Source of the DNA: Streptomyces sp. NBC_00557
GTDB lineage: Bacteria > Actinomycetota > Actinomycetes > Streptomycetales > Streptomycetaceae
DNA length: 64,000 nucleotides
Direction of reading: 5' to 3'
NCBI RefSeq assembly: GCF_036345995.1
Contig: NZ_CP107796.1
Coordinates: 3,224,001 to 3,288,000, forward strand
Positions 45,676 to 54,820 of this stretch are shown here, in pieces (the stretch's first letter is position 1; each line of letters opens with the position of its first letter). The notes beneath the pieces are model-generated. The model was not told the DNA's origin, ran no database searches, and saw nothing but the letters and a program-made list of their open reading frames with translations. The position numbers and the translations under genes were made by a program.

Positions 45676-47427
45676 TCAGGAACCGGCGCGGAAGGTGTCG
45701 ACCGCCACGTCGAAGTACTCCTTCGCCTCGCGCACCTTGCCGACCGGCGCCGACACCCACACGTCGTACAGCCGCCCGGCCTCCTCCCAGCACAGGTCGT
45801 AGGTGTGGCGCGGGCCCTCGGCGGCGCTGAAGCCGTTCCAGGTGAACTCCCAGAGGGCGGCGGGGTGTCCGTCGTGCGTGGTGCGGGTGACCCGGCCGTC
45901 GTGGTAGCCGGAGTTGGTGGAGGGGCCGCCCGCGGCCGAGCGCTCCATCACGGCCTGCGGGCCGCCGGGCTGAGGATCGGCGACCTTGATGCCGAGCCGG
46001 AAGGTGCTGCCCGGTGAGAGGTAGAAGACGCGCTCGCCCTGCGGGCTGCGGGTGAAGTCGTCCGGTACGGCCAGGGAGAAGCCGGCCGGGTCGCGGGCCG
46101 TGCGGTAACCGGAGGGCGCGGTCGGCGGGCCGGCGCGGCCGGAGCCGGTGGCGGTGGGGTGTGTGGTGGTGGACGCCGGGCCGGAGGCGGTGGGTGACGT
46201 GGGCGCGGTGGCGCGCGTCCCGGTCCCGGTCGCCGTGGCCGCCGTCGGGGAGGCCGGCGTGCCGCCGGGGGTGCCGCCGCGCCCGCCGCCGTCCCGGTGC
46301 ACCAGCAGGGCCGCCGCCGACACACCGGCCCCGGCGAGCGCGGCGACCAGCAGGGCCGCGATCAGCACCCCGCGCGTGGACGGCGTCCGGGCCGGGGCGG
46401 GCTGCGCCGGCGGGGCGGCACCGGCCGGCGGCTGCGCCGTACCGTGCGGAACGTCCTGCTGGGTCGGCGAGTACGGCGCACCGGCGTTCTGCGCCCGGCT
46501 CGCCGCCGCGGACCTCGGGGTGAGGCCACCGCCGATCCGGTGCATCAGCCCGGAGGCGGTGGTGGCGCCGGGTGACGGCCCCGCCGGCGGGGTCCGGCCC
46601 GTCTCCAGGTACGTGCGCAGCATCCGCTCGGCCTCCGCCGCGCCGAGCCGCCGGTCGGGGTCGCGTTCCAGCAGCCCCCGTACGACCGGCAGCAGCGGCT
46701 CGGCCTCGGCGGGTGGCCGGATCTCGGCGGCGACCACGGCGTGCAGAATGCCGCCTAGCGAGTCGCGCCGGAACGGCGACTCACCGCTGAGCACGGTGCA
46801 CAGCAGCGCGCCGACCGACCACAGGTCGGACTCCGGGCCGGTGCGCAGCCCCGACATCCGCTCCGGCGCGGTGTATTCGGGCGAGCCGACGAAGGAGCCG
46901 GTCTCGGTGAGCGTGGTGGCGCCCGCGACCTGCGCGATGCCGAAGTCGGTGAGCACGACGCGTCCGGTGTCGGACTCGATGAGAACGTTCGCGGGTTTGA
47001 TGTCCCGGTGCAGCACCCCCGCCTCGTGTGCGGTGCGCACCGCGCTGAGCAGGGCGATGCCGATCCGCGCGGCCTCGGCGGCGTCGACGGGGCCGTCCCG
47101 GGCGATCCGGTCGGCGAGCGAGACGCCCTCGATCAACTCCATGACGAGGTACGGCCGTTCGTCCTGCTCCACCACGTCGTGCACGACGATGATGTGCGGA
47201 TGCCGCAGCTGGGCCACGGCCCGTGCCTCGCGAAAGGTGCGGTCCCGGCGGCGCCGCGCGTCGTCCTCGGCGAGGGAGTCGTCCGGGAGGAGTTCCTTGA
47301 CCGCGACACGCCGGCCCAGCATCTGGTCGACGGCCCGCCACACGACGCCCATGCCGCCGCGCCCGATGCGTGCCTCCAGACGGTAACGGCCCGCGATCAT
47401 CCGGAAGTCGGCGCCCTCGGTCCCCAT
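45676..47427 (-). CDS. transmembrane Ser/Thr protein kinase (PkaI position)
   Basis: A 583-residue PknB-type kinase: P-loop GRGGMG, Lys44, HRD (140-142), DFG (161-163), activation loop TETGSFVGSPEYTAPER. A Pro-rich linker, one membrane helix (RGVLIAALLVAALAGAGVSAAALLV, about 350-375) and an outer domain of about 150 residues (DPAGFSLAVPDDFTRSP ... LWEFTWNGF) follow. In S. coelicolor a five-kinase cluster at the same place includes PkaI, linked to spore-wall synthesis; matching this gene to PkaI rests on order only. The ATG at 47427 is preceded by CATGAT at -10 distance; a GTG six codons upstream is the alternative. Confidence 0.92.
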   Translation of the reverse strand: MGTEGADFRMIAGRYRLEARIGRGGMGVVWRAVDQMLGRRVAVKELLPDDSLAEDDARRRRDRTFREARAVAQLRHPHIIVVHDVVEQDERPYLVMELIEGVSLADRIARDGPVDAAEAARIGIALLSAVRTAHEAGVLHRDIKPANVLIESDTGRVVLTDFGIAQVAGATTLTETGSFVGSPEYTAPERMSGLRTGPESDLWSVGALLCTVLSGESPFRRDSLGGILHAVVAAEIRPPAEAEPLLPVVRGLLERDPDRRLGAAEAERMLRTYLETGRTPPAGPSPGATTASGLMHRIGGGLTPRSAAASRAQNAGAPYSPTQQDVPHGTAQPPAGAAPPAQPAPARTPSTRGVLIAALLVAALAGAGVSAAALLVHRDGGGRGGTPGGTPASPTAATATGTGTRATAPTSPTASGPASTTTHPTATGSGRAGPPTAPSGYRTARDPAGFSLAVPDDFTRSPQGERVFYLSPGSTFRLGIKVADPQPGGPQAVMERSAAGGPSTNSGYHDGRVTRTTHDGHPAALWEFTWNGFSAAEGPRHTYDLCWEEAGRLYDVWVSAPVGKVREAKEYFDVAVDTFRAGS

Positions 47428-47554
47428 GCGCCCATCATGCCTCACCGGACGCGCGCGCTCCGGGGCGCCGATCGGCCAAGCCGGGCCGAACGACCAGCGG
47501 TTTTCGGCCGTATCCGCGTCGTACGGCGGTACCCGGGAGCCCGGTGACGTCGCG

Positions 47555-49318
47555 TCAGCCGCCGGCCGGCTCCTGCCAGCTCTGCAGCACCCACCTGAAC
47601 TGCCTGCTGGTCTTCGCCCAGTCCTTGGCCGGCGTGGACATGTAGATGGCGTACTCGGTGCCGGAGCCCGCGAAGTACGTCTCCTCGATCGCGTGGCGCG
47701 GGCCGGCGACGTGCGGCGGGTCCTTCTGCAGCGCGTACCAGGTGTACTCCCACAGCGAGCCGCTGCGGTCGCGGTAGGTGTTCCGCTTCAGGGCCACGCG
47801 CTTGTAGTCGACCAGCCGCTGCAACTGCTGTTCCAGGTTCAGCTGGTGGTGGTAGGCGTCGGCGAAGTCGGACGCGGTGTCGACGGCGATGCGGACGAAG
47901 TGGTAGCCGCCGTCGGGGCTGTAGTCGATCTGCTTGAGGCTGGGCCTGAGGTTGTCCTTGGACTCGACCACCGACCGCTTCCAGCCCTTGGGCAGGGAGA
48001 TGCTGAAGCCGAGCGGGTCGTGATACACCCGCCAGTCGGCGGGCACGGTCCCGTCGCCGCCCGGCGTGGCGCTGCCGCTCGCCACGGGCGAGGCGGTGGC
48101 CGGACCCGCGTCGCCGCCCGGCCCGGTGTGCTGCTGGAAGCCGTCCCACTCCTGGAACGCCACCGCCGCGCCACCGCCGAGCACGGCCGCGAACGCGACG
48201 ACGAGGGCGAGGGTGCGCAGCCGGCGCCGGCGCCGTACCGGCGCCGGGCGCTGCGGCGCGGGTGCCACGGCCGTCGGCCCGGACGTGGAGCGGCCCGGCT
48301 GCGCCGGCGCTCCCGGACCGTGGCCGGAGCCGGTCGCGGCGGGCTGGTATCCGGGCGCCTGGGCGGTGGGGCCGGTGGAGTCGTGGAACACGGCACCGGG
48401 GGCGGTGCCGTAGCCCGGGGCGGCCGGGTGGCCCGCGCCCGCCGCGTGCAGGCCCGAGCCCTGGGTCGGGATGAACGCCTGGGCCGTGTGCGGGCGGCGG
48501 CCCTCCGCCGCCTCCGCGAGCATCTGCTCCGTCTCCTCCACGCTCGGCCTGCGCTCCGGCTCCTTGCGCAGCAGGGCGGCTATGACGGGGCCGAGCGCAC
48601 CGGCGTGGCGCGGCTCGTCGGCCTCCTCCTCGACGACCGCCTGCATGGTGCTCAGCGGTGAGGTGCGGCGGAACGGCGACCGGCCCTCGACCGCCGTGTA
48701 GAGCGTGGCGCCGAGCGCCCACAGGTCCGAGGCCGGGCCGGGGTCGTGGCCGCGCACCCGCTCGGGGGCCAGGTAGTCGACCGAGCCGACGACCTCTCCG
48801 GTGCGGGTGATGGTGGAGTCGCCCTCGATCTGGGCGATGCCGAAGTCAGTGAGCAGCACCCGGCCGTCCCGGCCGAGCAGCACGTTGCCGGGTTTGACGT
48901 CCCGGTGCAGCACGCCGGCGGCGTGCGCGGCGCGCAGCGCCCGCAGCACCCACAGCCCGATGCGCGCCGCCTCGCGCGGCTCGATGCGGCCCCGCTCCTT
49001 GACGGCGTCGGCCAGCGAGTTGCCCTCGACCAGCTCCATGACGATCCACGGGCGGCCGTCGTGCTCGAGGACGTCGTGCACCGTGACGACGGCGGAGTGG
49101 TTGATGCGCGCCGCGGCACGGGCCTCCGCCCGGGTACGGGCGAGCAGCACGGCCCGGTCGCTGTCGGAGACGTACAGCGCGGCGGTCAGCTCCTTGACGG
49201 CGACCGTCCGGTGCAGCACCTCGTCGTGGGCGCGCCACACCCGGCCCATGCCGCCGCTGCCGATGGAGTCGGCGAGCCGGTAGCGGCCCGCTATCAGCAG
49301 GCCCTGCATCTGATTCAC
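47555..49318 (-). CDS. transmembrane Ser/Thr protein kinase
   Basis: A 587-residue kinase with P-loop GSGGMG, Lys42, HRD (138-140), DFG (158-160) and activation loop TRTGEVVGSVDYLAPER. A Gly/Ala/Pro-rich linker leads to one membrane helix (LRTLALVVAFAAVLGGGAAVAF) and an outer domain starting WRVYHDPLGFSISLPKGWKR, clearly related to that of its neighbours. The start is the GTG at 49318 with GGGG four bases upstream; an ATG three codons later is possible. The very long frame upstream of it belongs to an overlapping reading of the next gene and is not used. Confidence 0.9.
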   Translation of the reverse strand: MNQMQGLLIAGRYRLADSIGSGGMGRVWRAHDEVLHRTVAVKELTAALYVSDSDRAVLLARTRAEARAAARINHSAVVTVHDVLEHDGRPWIVMELVEGNSLADAVKERGRIEPREAARIGLWVLRALRAAHAAGVLHRDVKPGNVLLGRDGRVLLTDFGIAQIEGDSTITRTGEVVGSVDYLAPERVRGHDPGPASDLWALGATLYTAVEGRSPFRRTSPLSTMQAVVEEEADEPRHAGALGPVIAALLRKEPERRPSVEETEQMLAEAAEGRRPHTAQAFIPTQGSGLHAAGAGHPAAPGYGTAPGAVFHDSTGPTAQAPGYQPAATGSGHGPGAPAQPGRSTSGPTAVAPAPQRPAPVRRRRRLRTLALVVAFAAVLGGGAAVAFQEWDGFQQHTGPGGDAGPATASPVASGSATPGGDGTVPADWRVYHDPLGFSISLPKGWKRSVVESKDNLRPSLKQIDYSPDGGYHFVRIAVDTASDFADAYHHQLNLEQQLQRLVDYKRVALKRNTYRDRSGSLWEYTWYALQKDPPHVAGPRHAIEETYFAGSGTEYAIYMSTPAKDWAKTSRQFRWVLQSWQEPAGG

Positions 49319-49458
49319 GTTGCCCCGCAATGCTTTTGACAGGGTCAGACTAAGGACCGGCCCACCCGCTGGGAACCAGCGGGGTACCAAGGTGACAGCA
49401 CTGTGACGCTTGTCGCCGCCCGAATCGGACAGGACGGCTCGGCCGGTATACGGGGAGC

Positions 49459-52353
49459 TCAACCGGTGTAGCGGTACGTCGCCGTCGCCTGCTCGTACAG
49501 CCGGGTCACCTGGTCCCGCTGAGCCTCCGGGCCGCGCACCTGGATGACGTGGTAGCGGCCGTTCAGCAGGATCGCCATGTTCCGCACGAACAGGTCGCGG
49601 CCCTGGCCGTCGGTCCAGGTGAACTGCCCCTCGGCCATGGTGCGTCCGCCCACCTCGATGGTGCGCAGTCCGGTGGCCGTGGCCCAGCTGGAGTCGCGGT
49701 ACGGCTGGAGTTCGCGCTCCTTGTCGCGCTGATAGGCCATCGGGTCGCTGCCGTAGGCGGACGCGCCGTCCCGTCCGGGGACCACGACCAGCTCGAAGTT
49801 CCCGTGCGTGTAGACGACTTCGCCGCTGCCGTTCTTCGGGGTGCGCGCCCAGCCCTTGGCGACGGCGACCGTGAAGTCCTCGGGGTCCTTGCGCAGGGTG
49901 AACCCGTCGGCGGCGGACGGGGCGCCGCCGGTCTGCGGTTCGGTGGCGGGGGCGGAGGCGGAGGGGGTGCCGTCCTGCTGCGGGGAGGGCTTGTGCGTGG
50001 CCGAGGGCGCGGGGCCTGCCTCCCCCGCGCTGCCGGTGCGGTCGCTGCCCGCGGCCCCGCTCTCGCCCTGCTTCGGCATGAACAGCAGCGCGTACGCGAT
50101 CGCGCCGGCCAGCAACAGCAGGATCAGCACGAGCAGGGTCCGGCCGAGGCTCCGCGGCGAGCGGACCTCCCGCTGGGCGCGCTCCGGGGCCCGCTTGTGC
50201 CGGCCGTGCGACGGGTGGGCCTCGGGCAGCCGCGCGCGCCGCCGCCGCATCCGCACCAGCTCGCCGCGGCGCCGGACGACCGGCAGCCGGCTCGGGTCGG
50301 CGGGCGGCACCGGTACGACGTGGGCGCCGGCGTCCGGCTCGGGCGCGGAGCGCACCAGCGAGCGCAGCCAGCCGCTCAGCTCCTCGAAGTCCGGGCGCTC
50401 GGTGGGGTCCTGCCGCAGCAGCGACTCCACGACCGGCCTGAGCGGGCCGCACTCCTCGGCGAACGCGGGCGGCTCGGCGCACACCAGCTGCACCAGCTCG
50501 GCCGTCGACTCCTCCGGGTACGGCGCGTGTCCCTGCACCGCCCGGAACAGCAGCGCGCCGAGCGCCCACAGGTCGGTCGCGGGCCCGACGGGCGCCGCCA
50601 ACTGCCAGTTCTCGTGCACCGGTCCGGCCTGCTCCGGCGCCCACCGCTCGGTCACCGGCCCCACCACGGTCATCCGCACCTGCCGCGCCCGCTCGGCCGC
50701 CAGCGCGGTCCCACCACCACGCCGGGCGCCGCCCGGAGGGGCTCCGGCACCGTTCCAGTGGGTGTGCGTGGAAGCGATGGCGGCGGCGTCCGGCACCGGG
50801 GACCGGCCGGGGATGGGCGCGTGACCGGGACCGGCCTCCTGCCGCGCGGCGGGGAGGCCGGGGCGCTGGAGGGCACCGGGAGGGAGCTGGAGATCTCCAG
50901 GGAGAGCCGGGGAGGCGTCGGCGCCGGGGTACGGCGAGAGGCCGGCACCGGGACGCGGGAAGGCATCGGCACCGGGGCGCGGAGAGGTCTCGTCGGTGCC
51001 AGGACGCCGGGAGGCGTCGGCTGCGCCGGGACGCGGCGAGGCGCCGTGCCAGGGGGCGCCCCGCACGCCGTAGGGGTCGGCGATCCGTCCGGGCGGGGTG
51101 GCGGTGTCCGGCCCACCGGGGTGGTCCGTCCGTCCGGGGTACGGCGACCGTGCCGTGCCCTCGGCGCCGGTGTCGCCCTCGATGGCCGGCCGGGCGCCGG
51201 GCAGGGCGGCGCGCCCGTTCTGCCGGGCCTCCTGCACCCGCGCGGCGGCACGCGCGCCCGCGCGGTACGCGGCGATGGCCCCGGCGCGGGCCGCACGGAT
51301 GTCCGCGCCGTTCGCCGGCTGCCCCTGCCCTGCCGGGCCGGGCACACCACTGCCGCCGGACACGCCGTCGGCCCCCGGCGCCGGCAGCCCGCCGGCGGCC
51401 CTCGCCTGGATCGCGGCCCGCCGCGCGGCCTCGGGATCGACGTCCGCGGAAGGGACGTGGGCCTGGACTCCGGCGGCGGCTTGGGAAGGCACTCCCGTCG
51501 GAACCCCGGAGGACCCTCCGGTCGACCCGCCGGTCACACCGCCGGGCCGGCCCTCCAGGCCAGGGACCTCCGCCCGGCCCCCGCCGAACGGCGCCGGCTC
51601 CGCGCCCGAGCCGGAGCGGGCGCCCTGCGGCCCCGGCCCCGGCCCCGGTCCCCCGGCCACCGCGCCCGCGTCGGCCGTGCCGTCCGCCGTACCGTCCTGG
51701 TCCGGCACCGGGTCGTACCCGCACAGCGCCTCCTCCGCGGCGCCGACGGCGAGGCCGGTCAGCATCACCCGGCCGTCGTCGCAGACCAGCACCGTGCGCG
51801 GGGTGATGTTGCGGTGCACCCAGCCGTGGGCGTGCAGGACCCTCAGCGCCATGAGCACGTCGGCGGCGACCTCCGCCGCCCGGTACGGCGACAGCGGCTG
51901 CTCGGCGAGCAGCGCGGCCAGCGGACGGGCGGCCACCAGCTCGCTGACGATCCACAGCGACCCGCCCTCGGCGAACACGTCGAAGACCTGGTCCAGGCGC
52001 GGATGGTCGGGGATGCGGGCCGCCGCCTGCGCGGCCTCGACGGCGCGCCGCACGGCCGGGTCGGCGGGGCGCCGGGTGGCCGTGCGGGCCTCCGCCGTCC
52101 GCCGCACCCCGGCCCCGGTCCCGGCCCTGGTGCCGGTCCCGGCTCCGCGCTCACGCGCGGTGAAGCCCTCGGGCAGCCCCTCGGCGTCCAGCACCTCCGC
52201 CTCGACGACCTCCGGCAACGGCACCTGACGGACCAGCACTTCCTGGCCGCTGTAGGTGTCGAAGGCGCGGGTCTCGGTGAGTTCGTACTCGTCGGAGGGC
52301 GGCAACGGCAGGCGGTAGCGGTCGGCGAGCACCCGGCCCGCGTAGTCCTCCAC
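49459..52353 (-). CDS. transmembrane Ser/Thr pseudokinase with large insertion
   Basis: A 964-residue kinase-like protein that has lost the catalytic residues: no glycine loop, Arg42 in VRQ where Lys is expected, HRN (180-182) instead of HRD, and TGL (199-201) where DFG should be. The C-lobe resumes only after about 400 residues of Gly/Pro/Ala-rich sequence, at APEQAGPVHENW...ATDLWALGALLFRAV. A membrane helix (GRTLLVLILLLLAGAIAYALLFM) and an outer domain (DPEDFTVAVAKGWARTP) follow. It probably acts as a scaffold or regulator of the other kinases. GTG at 52353 has GGGGGAGG four bases upstream. Confidence 0.9.
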   Translation of the reverse strand: MEDYAGRVLADRYRLPLPPSDEYELTETRAFDTYSGQEVLVRQVPLPEVVEAEVLDAEGLPEGFTARERGAGTGTRAGTGAGVRRTAEARTATRRPADPAVRRAVEAAQAAARIPDHPRLDQVFDVFAEGGSLWIVSELVAARPLAALLAEQPLSPYRAAEVAADVLMALRVLHAHGWVHRNITPRTVLVCDDGRVMLTGLAVGAAEEALCGYDPVPDQDGTADGTADAGAVAGGPGPGPGPQGARSGSGAEPAPFGGGRAEVPGLEGRPGGVTGGSTGGSSGVPTGVPSQAAAGVQAHVPSADVDPEAARRAAIQARAAGGLPAPGADGVSGGSGVPGPAGQGQPANGADIRAARAGAIAAYRAGARAAARVQEARQNGRAALPGARPAIEGDTGAEGTARSPYPGRTDHPGGPDTATPPGRIADPYGVRGAPWHGASPRPGAADASRRPGTDETSPRPGADAFPRPGAGLSPYPGADASPALPGDLQLPPGALQRPGLPAARQEAGPGHAPIPGRSPVPDAAAIASTHTHWNGAGAPPGGARRGGGTALAAERARQVRMTVVGPVTERWAPEQAGPVHENWQLAAPVGPATDLWALGALLFRAVQGHAPYPEESTAELVQLVCAEPPAFAEECGPLRPVVESLLRQDPTERPDFEELSGWLRSLVRSAPEPDAGAHVVPVPPADPSRLPVVRRRGELVRMRRRRARLPEAHPSHGRHKRAPERAQREVRSPRSLGRTLLVLILLLLAGAIAYALLFMPKQGESGAAGSDRTGSAGEAGPAPSATHKPSPQQDGTPSASAPATEPQTGGAPSAADGFTLRKDPEDFTVAVAKGWARTPKNGSGEVVYTHGNFELVVVPGRDGASAYGSDPMAYQRDKERELQPYRDSSWATATGLRTIEVGGRTMAEGQFTWTDGQGRDLFVRNMAILLNGRYHVIQVRGPEAQRDQVTRLYEQATATYRYTG

Positions 52354-52516
52354 GTTGCCTCCCCCGGCCACCCGGTCGGTCACATCCGTTCGCCTCGCGG
52401 CCCGTTTCGCACACGCTTCCGGCTGCGTACGGTCCGCAACCATTCACGATACGTGCCGGAGGCAACCCGCACGGAGTGGATGACGGATTCTCACGCCTCA
52501 AACCCGCGTCGGACGT

Positions 52517-54583
52517 CTAGGACTTGGGCTTGAAGGAGCCGGTGAGCGTCTTCCAGGTGTCCCTGCGCAGCGCGCTGTCCCAGTCCGCCGCCTGCGCGGT
52601 GTACATCAGTCCGTAACCGAGGTGGCCGCCCACCACGAAGCCGCGGTCGATTGCGCGGTACTTGGTGCCGCCGTCGACGTAGGTGAACTCCCAGTCGGCC
52701 GTGTTCCAGTCGCGGTAGGCCACCTTCGCGATGCGGATGCGGTGGTACTGGGAGCGGACCATGTAGTGCTCCTGGTTCTCCCAGTCCGCCACCGGGTCGG
52801 ACTTGGGAGCACTCGTCCATCCGATGAGCAACGTCTGCCCGTCCGGACCGGCGTAGCGGTCTCCCGCGCGGCCGGTGGACCGGTACGACCATCCCTCGGG
52901 CAACCCGATCGAGTACCCCTGGCCGCCCTTGTGGGTCGACGCCACCGGCGCGCCGGCGCCGTCCTCGGAGCCGGTGGCGCCGGTCGGGGCGGTGGCGCCG
53001 GTGGACGCGCTCGCGTCGACGGCGGTGCCCGACCCGGAACCGGCACCGCCCGACGACGGGCTCGCCGCGCCCGTGCGGGCCGTGCCGCCCGTCGCCTTGT
53101 CGCTCGTGTCCCGCTCGGTGGACGCGCTGATGCTCGCCGCCGCCTTGGCCCCGCCGCGCTTGCCGGTCTTGTCGTCGCCGCCGAAGGCGAAGGCCAGGAC
53201 GGTGGCGAGCACGGCGAGGACGATCACCACGGCGATGATCACCAGGGTGCGCCGGGGCACCACGTCGGTCAGCGGCGCTCTGGGCACCGGGCGCGGCGGC
53301 AGGTCGAGGTCCGGCGGCGGCACCACCGGCCAGCCCGAACTGGGCTTGTTCGCGCTGGAGTTCGGCACGGCGGCGGCGCCGGAGGCCGGGCCGGCCTGCC
53401 GTCCGGCGGCTCCGGCGCCGGGGCTGCCGGAGGAGACCGGCCGCGTCCCGCCCGGGGTGCCCGGTCGTGCCCCGGCGCCGGGGCCGCCCGGACCCGCCGC
53501 GGCACCGGCACGCGCCGCCGCCGTGTCCGCGCCGCTCTTCGTCCGGGCCGACGCCGCCGCTCCGGCCCCGCCGGCCGCCTTGCGGACCGCGCGCAGCGCG
53601 CCGCGCAGCTTCTCCGCGGGGTCCTCGCCCCGCTTGGCCCCGCCCCGCCCGTCCTCGGCCGGCCCGGGATGCGCCGGCAGCGGAACCACCCGCGTCGCGT
53701 CCAGCGGCTCCGGCTCGGGCGCGTGGATCACCGCGTTGAGCATCGCCCGGGCCCCGGCGTCGTCGAGCCGCTTGGCCGGATCCTTGGTGAGCAGGCCGTA
53801 GATGACGTCCTTGAGCGGGCCCGCGTTCTTGGGCTCCTCCAGGGGCTCGGTCATCACGGCGGTGAGCGTGGCGATCGCCGAGCCCTTGTCGTACGGGGGG
53901 ACGCCCTCCACCGCCGCGTACAGCAGGCCGCCCAGCGACCACAGGTCGGCCGCGGGGCCCGGCTTGTGGCCGCGGGCGCGCTCGGGGGAGATGTAGGAGG
54001 GGGCGCCGACGAGCATGCCGGTGGAGGTGATGGAGGGGTCGCCCTCGACCTGCGCGATGCCGAAGTCGGTGAGCACGACCCGGCCGTCCTCGGCGATGAG
54101 CACGTTGGACGGCTTCACGTCCCGGTGCAGGATGCCCTGGCGGTGCGCCGAGCGCAGCACGTCGAGGATGGCGAGCCCCACCTCGGCGGCGCGCTTGGGC
54201 TCCAGCAGGCCGTCCTCGCGGATGACCTCGGCGAGGGACTTGCCCTCCACCAACTCCATGACGATCCACGGCCGGTCGTCCTCGTCGACCACGTCGAACA
54301 CCGTCACCGCGCTGTTGTTGCGGATCCGGGCGATCGCCTTGGCCTCGCGCAGGGTGCGCGTGATCAGGCGCCGCTTCTCCTCCTCGTCGATGTTCGACGG
54401 GAACCGCAGCTCCTTGACGGCGACCGTCCGGCCCAGGGTCTCGTCCTCGGCGCGCCAGACCGTGCCCATCCCGCCCCGGCCGAGCACGTCTCCCAGCCGG
54501 TACCGCCCGGCGAGAAGACGGCGCTCGCTCTTGTCCTGACGAGTCCCCTGACGAGATGTGCCCGCCCGCTCCGCCTCCGACAT
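52517..54583 (-). CDS. transmembrane Ser/Thr protein kinase
   Basis: A 688-residue kinase, first of the five-gene row. P-loop GRGGMG (35-40), Lys58, HRD (153-155), DFG (173-175) and activation loop TSTGMLVGAPSYISPER are intact. A long Ala/Gly/Pro linker, a membrane helix (TLVIIAVVIVLAVLATVLAFAF) and an outer domain (GYSIGLPEGWSYRSTG ... DWEFTYVDGG) follow. The ATG at 54583 has GAGGGG four bases upstream. All five genes read the same way with gaps of 110-290 bases. Confidence 0.92.
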   Translation of the reverse strand: MSEAERAGTSRQGTRQDKSERRLLAGRYRLGDVLGRGGMGTVWRAEDETLGRTVAVKELRFPSNIDEEEKRRLITRTLREAKAIARIRNNSAVTVFDVVDEDDRPWIVMELVEGKSLAEVIREDGLLEPKRAAEVGLAILDVLRSAHRQGILHRDVKPSNVLIAEDGRVVLTDFGIAQVEGDPSITSTGMLVGAPSYISPERARGHKPGPAADLWSLGGLLYAAVEGVPPYDKGSAIATLTAVMTEPLEEPKNAGPLKDVIYGLLTKDPAKRLDDAGARAMLNAVIHAPEPEPLDATRVVPLPAHPGPAEDGRGGAKRGEDPAEKLRGALRAVRKAAGGAGAAASARTKSGADTAAARAGAAAGPGGPGAGARPGTPGGTRPVSSGSPGAGAAGRQAGPASGAAAVPNSSANKPSSGWPVVPPPDLDLPPRPVPRAPLTDVVPRRTLVIIAVVIVLAVLATVLAFAFGGDDKTGKRGGAKAAASISASTERDTSDKATGGTARTGAASPSSGGAGSGSGTAVDASASTGATAPTGATGSEDGAGAPVASTHKGGQGYSIGLPEGWSYRSTGRAGDRYAGPDGQTLLIGWTSAPKSDPVADWENQEHYMVRSQYHRIRIAKVAYRDWNTADWEFTYVDGGTKYRAIDRGFVVGGHLGYGLMYTAQAADWDSALRRDTWKTLTGSFKPKS

Positions 54584-54780
54584 GCGTCCCCTCATACAAC
54601 CCGCCCTGACAGAGGCTCCATTGTCTCTCACCCGCCGAGTGCCGAGCGCCCAGGGTGCCCCTGATCGCCGCCCCGGCCGCGCGCACCGGAAACCCTCCGG
54701 AAGCGACCGTTCCGCCTATCGGGACGAGGGGCTGCAAGAGCGGAGGAATCGGCAGGTTGACGCCGTATCAGGCGCCGCCG

Positions 54781-54810
54781 CCGGGGCGGGCCGCAAGGGT
54801 CCCGCCCCGG
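54781..54810 (-). terminator. glpD terminator
   Basis: CCGGGGCGGG (54781-54790) and CCCGCCCCGG (54801-54810) form a perfect 10-bp stem with a 10-base loop, 11 bases after the glpD stop. Confidence 0.8.
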
Positions 54811-54820
54811 CCCGGTGCGG

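Noticed and set aside
47500..51955. Single giant kinase frame of over 1400 codons
   Set aside because: The upstream two thirds are an out-of-frame reading of the pseudokinase gene; the kinase proper starts at the GTG at 49318 with its own ribosome site.
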